From: Mycobacterium sp. 852013-50091_SCH5140682
GTDB lineage: Bacteria > Actinomycetota > Actinomycetes > Mycobacteriales > Mycobacteriaceae
Length of the DNA: 64,000 nt
Assembly (NCBI RefSeq): GCF_001665685.1
Contig: NZ_LZTB01000122.1
Span: 62,001-126,000, forward strand
Direction of reading: 5' to 3'
Below the pieces are notes generated by a model. It was not told the origin of the DNA and made no database searches. It saw only the letters and a program-made list of their open reading frames with translations. Shown here piece by piece: positions 58,209 to 64,000 of this stretch. A program made the position numbers and the translations under genes. Each line of letters starts with the position of its first letter. Position 1 is the first letter of the stretch.

Positions 58209-59786
58209 GTGCGCGACATCCCCGTTGAGCTGACCAAACGGTACGTCGAGGAAGGATGGTGGCGTCCCGAGACGCTGGGGCAGATGCTGGCCGACTGCTT
58301 GGCGGCCAGCCCGGACGCCGGCTTTCACGCACACTCCGAGATGCGGCCCTACGCGGGCACGTTCGCTGATGTCGAACGGATCGCGCGGCGGCTGGCCGCC
58401 GGCCTGGCCGCACGGGGCGTCGGGCCCGGGGACGTGGTGGCATTGCAGTTACCCAACTGGATGGAGGCCGCGGCCGCGTTCTGGGCGTCGGCGTTTCTCG
58501 GCGCAGTCACCGTGCCGATCGTGCACTTCTACGGCCGCAAGGAACTCGCGCACATCATGGCGACCGCGCAGCCGAAAGTCTTCATCACCACAGAACACTT
58601 CGGCCGCATGACGTTTCATCCCGATCTGTGCGCCGAGGTGCCGACCGTCGGCCTCGTGGGCACACCGAGTTTCGACGATCTGCTGGCCGACGAACCGATG
58701 GCCGCCACGCTGCCGGCCGACCCGGCCGGGCCCGCGCTCATCGCCTTCACCTCGGGCACCACCCGAGCGCCCAAGGGCGTCATTCACAGTCACCAGACGC
58801 TGGCATTCGAGACGCGCCAGCTGCTGGAGAACTATCCGCCCAACCGCGGGCGCCAGCTCACCGCCACCCCGGTCGGGCACTTCATCGGGATGGTCGGCGC
58901 CTTTCTCATCCCGGTACTCGAGGGCGCCCCGATCGACCTCTGTGATGTGTGGGATCCGGCAAAGGTGCTGAAACTCCTTGACTCCGAGGGTATGTCGATC
59001 GGCGGGGGACCGCCCTACTTCGTCAGCAGCCTGCTCGACCATCCCGACTGCACCGAGGCGCACCGGTCGCGGTTCACGACCGTGGGGCTGGGTGGATCCA
59101 CCGTGCCCGCCGCGGTCACCCGCCGGCTGGCCGACCTCGGCATGTTCGTCTTCCGCGCGTACGGCAGCACCGAGCATCCGTCGATCACCGGGTCGGGGCC
59201 GTCGGCGCCGGAAGCCAAGCGGTTGTTCACCGACGGCAACCCGCGGCCCGGCGTCGAGATCCGGCTCGGCCCGGACGGCGAGATCTTCAGCCGCGGACCG
59301 GATCTGTGCCTGGGCTACACCGATGACGAGCTGACAGCCAAGTGCTTCGATGCCGATGGCTGGTACCGGACCGGCGATATCGGCGTGCTCGACGACGACG
59401 GCTACTTGACCATCACCGACCGGGCGGCCGACCTGATCATCCGCGGCGGAGAGAACATCAGCGCCATCGAGGTCGAGGACGTGCTGCTGACGCTGCCCGA
59501 AGTGGTCGAGGCCGTGGTCGTGGCGGTGCCCGACGCGCGGCTCGGCGAACGCGTCGCCGCCGTGCTGCGGGTCCGCGCCGGGCATGCCATGCCGACCCTG
59601 GAGCGGGTCCGCACGCACTTCGAACAGGCCGGGGTGGCGCGCCAGAAATGGCCGGAGGAACTGCACGAGGTGCCCGACGGGCAGGACTATCCGCGAACGG
59701 CGAGCGGCAAAGTGCAGAAGTTCGTCATCCGGCGTGACCTCGCGCGCGATGTCGCCGGGGGCGGCATTGCGACATCCACAAAGTGA
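58209..59786 (+). CDS. acyl-CoA synthetase (AMP-dependent ligase)
   Basis: A 525-residue adenylate-forming enzyme. The P-loop AFTSGTTRAPKG, the FRAYGSTEHPS motif, WYRTGDIG and the hinge DRAADLIIRGGENIS are all present, and the C-terminal Lys motif is in TASGKVQK. It activates a carboxylic acid to its CoA ester at the entry of beta-oxidation. I chose GTG 58209 because ATG 58188 lies within the operator; no ribosome site is seen, so the message may be leaderless. The second synthetase is at 61009. Confidence 0.92.
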   Translation: MRDIPVELTKRYVEEGWWRPETLGQMLADCLAASPDAGFHAHSEMRPYAGTFADVERIARRLAAGLAARGVGPGDVVALQLPNWMEAAAAFWASAFLGAVTVPIVHFYGRKELAHIMATAQPKVFITTEHFGRMTFHPDLCAEVPTVGLVGTPSFDDLLADEPMAATLPADPAGPALIAFTSGTTRAPKGVIHSHQTLAFETRQLLENYPPNRGRQLTATPVGHFIGMVGAFLIPVLEGAPIDLCDVWDPAKVLKLLDSEGMSIGGGPPYFVSSLLDHPDCTEAHRSRFTTVGLGGSTVPAAVTRRLADLGMFVFRAYGSTEHPSITGSGPSAPEAKRLFTDGNPRPGVEIRLGPDGEIFSRGPDLCLGYTDDELTAKCFDADGWYRTGDIGVLDDDGYLTITDRAADLIIRGGENISAIEVEDVLLTLPEVVEAVVVAVPDARLGERVAAVLRVRAGHAMPTLERVRTHFEQAGVARQKWPEELHEVPDGQDYPRTASGKVQKFVIRRDLARDVAGGGIATSTK

Positions 59787-59799
59787 GAATAATATTCTC
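59785..59799. promoter_or_regulatory. perfect GAGAAT-N3-ATTCTC palindrome before amidohydrolase
   Basis: GAGAAT-AAT-ATTCTC (59785-59799), with flanking T and A, is a 17-bp perfect palindrome. Unlike other sites, no good second copy is seen nearby. It lies right after the synthetase gene and 22 bases before ATG 59822, so it may give an internal promoter for the next genes. Confidence 0.75.
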
Positions 59800-59821
59800 A
59801 TGAATCGAAAAGGAGCATTCC

Positions 59822-61012
59822 ATGGGGCAACTGTCGCACCGCGTCGACATTCCGTTTCCGCTGTTCGATGCGGACAACCACCTCTATGAGCCGCCCGAGG
59901 CGCTGCTGACCTACCTGCCCGAGGAGTACCAAGACGTCGTCCAGTACGTCGAGGTCAAGGGCCGCACCAAGATTGCGATCAAGGGGCAGATCAGCAACTA
60001 CATCCCCAACCCGACGTTCTCGGTGGTCGCCAAGCCGGGTGCCTGGGAGGAGTACTTCAAGTTCGGTAACCCCGACGGCAAGAGCAAGCGCGAGCTGTTC
60101 GGCGAACCCATGAAGTCCATTCCCGCGTTCTTCGAGCCGGCTCCCCGCCTGGAGCTGATGGACCAGCTGGGGGTCGATCGCTCGCTGATGTTCCCGACCC
60201 TGGCCAGCCTCATCGAGGAGCGGCTGCGCGACGATCCGATCGCGATCCACGTCCTGATCCATTCGCTCAACCAATGGCTCGACGAGGTCTGGGGCTTCAA
60301 CTACCAGAACCGCATCTTCACCACACCGGTCATCACGCTGCCGATCGTCGAGAAGGCCATCGAGGAGCTCGAATGGGCGGTCAAGCGCGGCGCGCGCGCC
60401 ATCCTGGTCCGGCCGGCTCCGGTGCCCGGCTTCCGTGGGCCGCGGTCCTTCGCGCTGCCCGAGTTCGACCCGTTCTGGCAGAAGTGCGTCGAATACGACG
60501 TCTTCGTCGGCATGCACTCGTCCGACAGCGGTTACTCGCGGTACACCTCGGAGTGGGACGGTGCCGCACAGGAGATGCTGCCGTTCCAGACCAACGCCAT
60601 GTCGATCCTCAACGAATGGCGTCCGATCCAGGATGCGGTGGCCTCCTGGGTGATCCACGGCGCGCTCTTCCGGTTCCCGAAGCTGAAGGTCGGCATCGTC
60701 GAGGCCGGTTCGAAATGGATGTTCCCGCTGCTTGATTCGATGACCGAGGTGTACAAGAAAGCCCCCGAGGCGTTCCTGGGCAACCCGATGGAGGAGATCA
60801 AGAACCGCATCTTCGTCAGCCCGTTCTACGAAGAGGGCATCGACGACCTGATCAACCTCATCGGTGTGGACCAGGTGCTCTACGGTTCGGACTGGCCGCA
60901 TCCCGAGGGTCTCGCGGAGCCGACGCACTACGTGACCGCACTTGAGCACCTGTCGATGGAGGACCAGGCCAAGATCATGGGCGGCAACCTCGGTCGGCTC
61001 GTCACGGTGTGA
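59822..61012 (+). CDS. amidohydrolase family 2 protein
   Basis: A 396-residue ACMSD-like TIM-barrel amidohydrolase. The N-terminal metal motif is DADNHLYEP, the barrel His is in VGMHSSDS, and GSDWPHPEG holds the late metal Asp. It resembles the pair at 27616-29882 but keeps a fuller metal set. Such enzymes cleave or decarboxylate unsaturated or cyclic acids. ATG 59822 follows AAAGGAG. The next synthetase overlaps its stop by four bases (GTGA). Confidence 0.9.
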   Translation: MGQLSHRVDIPFPLFDADNHLYEPPEALLTYLPEEYQDVVQYVEVKGRTKIAIKGQISNYIPNPTFSVVAKPGAWEEYFKFGNPDGKSKRELFGEPMKSIPAFFEPAPRLELMDQLGVDRSLMFPTLASLIEERLRDDPIAIHVLIHSLNQWLDEVWGFNYQNRIFTTPVITLPIVEKAIEELEWAVKRGARAILVRPAPVPGFRGPRSFALPEFDPFWQKCVEYDVFVGMHSSDSGYSRYTSEWDGAAQEMLPFQTNAMSILNEWRPIQDAVASWVIHGALFRFPKLKVGIVEAGSKWMFPLLDSMTEVYKKAPEAFLGNPMEEIKNRIFVSPFYEEGIDDLINLIGVDQVLYGSDWPHPEGLAEPTHYVTALEHLSMEDQAKIMGGNLGRLVTV

Positions 61013-62475
61013 CACAACGCAACTGGCGGACCATCCCCGAGATGGTCCTGAGTGCAGCGGACCGGTTCGGCGACGCCGAGGCTGTCGTCGACGGTCCGCT
61101 GCGCCTGTCCTTCGCCGAAGTCGCCGAACGCATCCGCACCGCCGCGGGCGCATTCGCCCGATTCGGGGTCGGCAAGGGGGACCGGGTTGCGCTGTGGGCG
61201 CCGAACTCCGCGGAATGGATCATCGCGGCGTTCGGCCTGATGACCGCGGGCGGGGTGCTCGTCCCGGTCAACACCCGGTTCAAGGCCGATGAGGCCGCCG
61301 ACGTGGTTGCCCGCAGCGGTGCCAAGGCCGTTCTGGTCCAAAAAGGCTTCCTCGGCCAGGGTTTCGATATCCCTGGCGTTCCGTCGATCGATCTGAAGTC
61401 GGACTTCCTCAGTGGCGGTGAGCCATTCGAGGGTGCGATCGACGGCGGTGACATCGCCGACGTCATCTACACCAGCGGCACGACCGGGCGCCCCAAGGGC
61501 GCCATGATGAATCACCGCCAGACGCTTCGGATGTACGGGGAGTGGGCAACACTCGCGGACCTGCGCGAGGGTGATCGCTACCTGATGATCAACCCGTACT
61601 TCCACACCTTCGGGCTGAAGGCCGGTCTGATCGCATCGTTCCTGCGGGGTGCGACGATGCTGCCGGTCGCGGTGTTCGACATCGACCGCGTGGTGGATCT
61701 CATTGCCGCCGAACGCATCACGATGCTTCCCGGGCCGCCCACGCTGTACCACTCGCTGCTGACGGTCGCTGACAAGGGCAGGCTGGCGACGTTGCGAGCA
61801 GGGGTCACCGGCGCCGCCGACATCCCGGTCGAACTCGTCCGCCGGATCCATGACGAGTTGCCGTTCCAGACGCTGATGACGGGATACGGGCTGACCGAGG
61901 CGGGCAATGTCACGCTGTCGCGGCCAGGAGACTCGTCGGTCGATGTCGCGACGACGGCGGGGCTGCCGTGTGACGGCGTCGAGGTGCGGGTCGCCGACGA
62001 CGGTGAGGTAATGGTCCGGGGATATGGCGTGATGCAGGGATACCTCGATGATCCCGTCGCGACGGCCGAGGCGATCGACGTCGACGGCTGGCTGCACACC
62101 GGGGACCTCGGTGAGTTCACCGAGTCCGGGCGGTTGAGGATCGTCGGACGTAAGAAGGACATGTTCATCGTCGGCGGCTTCAACGCCTACCCGGCGGAGA
62201 TCGAGGGATATCTGTTGCAGCATCCCGCCGTCGCGCAGGTGGCCGTCATCGGCGTCGACGACGAGAGGCTGGGGCAGGTCGGCAAGGCGTTCGTCGTGCG
62301 CGGCGAAAATCCCGGTGCCTCAGTCATTTCCGCCGATGAGTTGCTCGCTTGGAGCCGTGAGCGCATGGCCGGCTACAAGGTGCCGCGCTATCTGGAATTT
62401 CTCGACGAGCTGCCTCTCAATGCGACAGGCAAGGTCATGAAGGATCGGCTCGAAACGCGGCTTGGCGCAGTTTAA
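61009..62475 (+). CDS. acyl-CoA synthetase (FadD3-like AMP ligase)
   Basis: A 488-residue AMP ligase. Motifs: YTSGTTGRPKGAMM (P-loop), MTGYGLTEAG, WLHTGDLG, GRKKDMFIVGGFN and the C-terminal catalytic Lys in NATGKVMKD. Length and motifs are like FadD3, the ligase for a steroid C/D-ring acid, but this is a family similarity only. GTG 61009 overlaps the amidohydrolase stop (GTGA). It probably activates the acid made or opened by the amidohydrolase. Confidence 0.92.
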   Translation: MTQRNWRTIPEMVLSAADRFGDAEAVVDGPLRLSFAEVAERIRTAAGAFARFGVGKGDRVALWAPNSAEWIIAAFGLMTAGGVLVPVNTRFKADEAADVVARSGAKAVLVQKGFLGQGFDIPGVPSIDLKSDFLSGGEPFEGAIDGGDIADVIYTSGTTGRPKGAMMNHRQTLRMYGEWATLADLREGDRYLMINPYFHTFGLKAGLIASFLRGATMLPVAVFDIDRVVDLIAAERITMLPGPPTLYHSLLTVADKGRLATLRAGVTGAADIPVELVRRIHDELPFQTLMTGYGLTEAGNVTLSRPGDSSVDVATTAGLPCDGVEVRVADDGEVMVRGYGVMQGYLDDPVATAEAIDVDGWLHTGDLGEFTESGRLRIVGRKKDMFIVGGFNAYPAEIEGYLLQHPAVAQVAVIGVDDERLGQVGKAFVVRGENPGASVISADELLAWSRERMAGYKVPRYLEFLDELPLNATGKVMKDRLETRLGAV

Positions 62476-62547
62476 GCACTGTGGTGACATAGCTCGTAAA
62501 TACCGTTTCCGCAGATAAATAGGCATTTATCTAGCCTCGTCGGATGA

Positions 62548-62589
62548 GGTAGTGTCGGAGCACTACCCAAAACTGATAACGTGATTCTC
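62548..62589. promoter_or_regulatory. operator region before Mce-associated genes
   Basis: GATAAC-GTG-ATTCTC (62575-62589) matches the GAGAAT palindrome at ten of twelve arm positions. Upstream lies a separate inverted repeat, GGTAGTG (62548-62554) and CACTACC (62561-62567); its ACTACC part recurs in the operator at 49315-49351. It ends 34 bases before ATG 62624. Confidence 0.5.
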
Positions 62590-62623
62590 GTTAAGCAGGC
62601 TGCTGAACGGACAGGAGGTCGAT

Positions 62624-63439
62624 ATGCCGTCCCGCAAGCCTTCATCGTCGCTACTCGATGGTGGACCGGATGACCCGGCTCCGGAGGACGCATTGGCTCT
62701 GGCCGAACAGGCCGAGGCCGAAGCCGAAGAAGCCGAGGCAGTCGCCGCAGCGGCGCGCGCCAGAGCGCGTGCGATCCGGCTCCGCAACCAGGCTGCCGCG
62801 CGGGAACTGCTGCTCGACGACGTCGAGGTCGAGGTCCCTCAGGTCGAATCGACCGCGACGGAGCCGGCTGAGCACACCGAGGATGATGTAGCGGTAGGCG
62901 CCGCGACAGATACCGAAGAATCCCCGAGGCGTCTGCGCCGTCTGCACATCCCGCGACTGTTCTGGAAAGTCTTGGCGAGCTGCTTGGCGATCATCGCCAT
63001 CTGTGCGCTGCTGGGGGCCAGCGGGTTCATGATCTGGAAGCACGGCCAGGCCGATCATCGTCGCGCGCTCACGGCGGAGTTCACCGCGGCCGCCCGGCAG
63101 AGTGTCGTGACGCTGATGTCGTTGGACTTCAACCACGTTCAGGACGACGTGAAGAACATCCTGAGCAATTCCACGGGCGATTTCAAAAAGGACTTCGAGG
63201 CCCAGCAGAACGACTTCATCAAACTTGCTCAGCAATCCAAGGTCGTGACCGAGTCGACCGTGAACGCGGCGGCGGTCGACACCATGACCGATGACAATGC
63301 CGTGGTCCTGGTCGCAGCCACCACCCGGGTCACCAACACCGCCGGCGCCCAGCAGCAGCCCCGGTCCTGGCGGGTTGCGGTGAGCCTGACCAGGGAGGGC
63401 GGCCAGATCAAGTTGGCGAAAGTCGAGTTCGTACCGTGA
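62624..63439 (+). CDS. Mce-associated membrane protein
   Basis: A 271-residue protein. The N-terminal third is a charged Ala/Glu/Arg-rich coiled-coil-like region (residues 24-60), then one membrane segment (VLASCLAIIAICALLGASGF, about residues 115-134) and an outside domain of the Mas/NTF2-like type (TAAARQSVVTLMSLDF and the later VSLTREGGQIKLAKVEFVP). Mas proteins stabilise or assist MCE transporters. AGGAGG precedes ATG 62624. The operator upstream links it to the mce operon 14 kb away. Confidence 0.88.
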   Translation: MPSRKPSSSLLDGGPDDPAPEDALALAEQAEAEAEEAEAVAAAARARARAIRLRNQAAARELLLDDVEVEVPQVESTATEPAEHTEDDVAVGAATDTEESPRRLRRLHIPRLFWKVLASCLAIIAICALLGASGFMIWKHGQADHRRALTAEFTAAARQSVVTLMSLDFNHVQDDVKNILSNSTGDFKKDFEAQQNDFIKLAQQSKVVTESTVNAAAVDTMTDDNAVVLVAATTRVTNTAGAQQQPRSWRVAVSLTREGGQIKLAKVEFVP

Positions 63440-64000
63440 CCGTGAAGACTGACACCGAAGAACCGGACGTGTTCGACCTCGTCGAGATAGCCGACCTCGA
63501 CGACGTCGCAGACGTGCAGGCCGGCACCGGTAAGCGCCGGTGGTGGACGCCCCTGCTACATCACTGGTTTCCGCTGACCCTGGCATTCGCACTGGTGGTG
63601 TCGGCTGCGTTGGCCGGCTGGCTGTACTTCGCGCAATACCGGCCGGACCGCGCCACCGATCAGGCCGCGCAGCAGACCGTCCTCAAGGCTGCGACGGACG
63701 GCACCGTGGCGTTGCTGTCGTACAAGCCGGACAGCCTCGATCACGACTTCACCACCGCCAAATCCCATCTGACCGGTGACTTCCTGTCGTATTACAACAA
63801 GTTCACCCAGGAGATCGTCACACCCGCGGCAAAACAGAAAGCGGTGTCCACCTCAGCGGCCGTGGTCCGCAGTGCGGTCATGGAGATGCATCCCGATTCG
63901 GCGGTGGTGATGGTTTTCGTCAATCAAGCGACCACGAGTAACCAGAATCCGGACGGCAGCTTCGCGGCCAGCACGGTCAAGGTCGGACTGACCAAGGTCG
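63436..64000 (+). CDS. second Mce-associated membrane protein (cut by window end)
   Basis: The frame is open from GTG 63436 to the end of the window, 188 codons. It overlaps the previous gene by GTGA. It has an acidic N-terminus (VFDLVEIADLDDVAD), one membrane segment (FPLTLAFALVVSAALAGWLYF, about residues 48-68) and the outer Mas-type domain (TDGTVALLSYKPDSLDHDF). It is a paralogue of the previous protein; such tandem pairs normally follow MCE operons. The C-terminus is missing only because of the window edge. Confidence 0.85.
   Translation, partial: MTVKTDTEEPDVFDLVEIADLDDVADVQAGTGKRRWWTPLLHHWFPLTLAFALVVSAALAGWLYFAQYRPDRATDQAAQQTVLKAATDGTVALLSYKPDSLDHDFTTAKSHLTGDFLSYYNKFTQEIVTPAAKQKAVSTSAAVVRSAVMEMHPDSAVVMVFVNQATTSNQNPDGSFAASTVKVGLTKV

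Noticed and set aside
1..64000. CRISPR arrays, prophage, integrases, transposases, tRNA and rRNA
   Set aside because: No regularly spaced repeats, recombinase motifs or RNA-gene sequences were recognised on either strand.

Overview
The window is high-GC actinobacterial DNA, most likely from a fast-growing Mycobacterium/Mycolicibacterium. The basis is a complete yrbEAB-mceABCDEF operon with Mce-associated genes, many acyl-CoA dehydrogenases, five cytochrome P450s with one-cluster ferredoxins, a mycofactocin-type short-chain dehydrogenase, many GTG starts, and chains of genes joined by ATGA/GTGA/TGATG overlaps. No rRNA, tRNA, CRISPR array, transposase or phage gene was seen. The species cannot be read from the sequence alone.

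Layout. (1) 1-4312: end of a CaiB-type CoA-transferase, thiolase and acyl-CoA dehydrogenase, followed by a TetR regulator and an unknown protein. (2) 4445-4819: a Trp-rich secreted protein. (3) 5006-10745: a GntR regulator divergent from a five-gene operon (TauE-type permease, ATZ-type amidohydrolase, MFS transporter, FAH-fold hydrolase, NodB-fold cyclic amide/imide hydrolase). It looks like an acquired island for a small N-heterocycle. (4) 11120-16622: small secreted peptide, P450, and a TetR/acyl-CoA dehydrogenase/phosphotransferase/oxidoreductase operon. (5) 16811-20059: two P450-ferredoxin pairs. (6) 20175-25825: NuoF-like flavoprotein, ferredoxin, DUF35-thiolase fusion, alpha/beta hydrolase and two beta-hydroxyacid dehydrogenases in one overlapping operon. 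(7) 26337-32327: amidohydrolases, a Rieske ferredoxin, an alpha/beta hydrolase and, divergently, a two-subunit acyl-CoA dehydrogenase. (8) 32480-36181: haemophore-like protein and an SDR/SDR/ferredoxin/P450 operon. (9) 36449-48760: aldehyde dehydrogenase, CoA-transferase and the MCE importer operon. (10) 48785-50730: four secreted proteins. (11) 50877-55506: P450, TetR, and membrane genes with orphan cytochrome-oxidase subunit III/IV-like proteins. (12) 55602-62475: thiolase/DUF35 pair, enoyl-CoA hydratase, two acyl-CoA synthetases, amidohydrolase. (13) 62624-64000: two Mce-associated proteins, the second cut by the window end.

How it fits together. Outside region 3, the gene set reads as uptake (MCE transporter) and oxidative breakdown of a hydrophobic, probably cyclic or branched carboxylic compound: P450s hydroxylate, SDR and aldehyde dehydrogenase oxidise, acyl-CoA synthetases and CoA-transferases activate, two-subunit dehydrogenases and hydratase carry out beta-oxidation, and DUF35/thiolase proteins cleave. 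The substrate is not known from sequence.

The strongest new signal is regulatory. A 15-bp palindrome, GAGAAT-N3-ATTCTC, usually doubled with a 6-7 bp gap (centres 21-22 bp apart), sits just before about a dozen transcription units between 16.7 and 62.6 kb, including the mce operon. This suggests one repressor that binds as a pair of dimers and ties the pathway together. A second tandem motif (TGCTTAGCA type) is shared by two P450 promoters and a TetR gene, and a third (TAGCCG-N2-CGGCTA) is doubled before the oxidase-like membrane genes.
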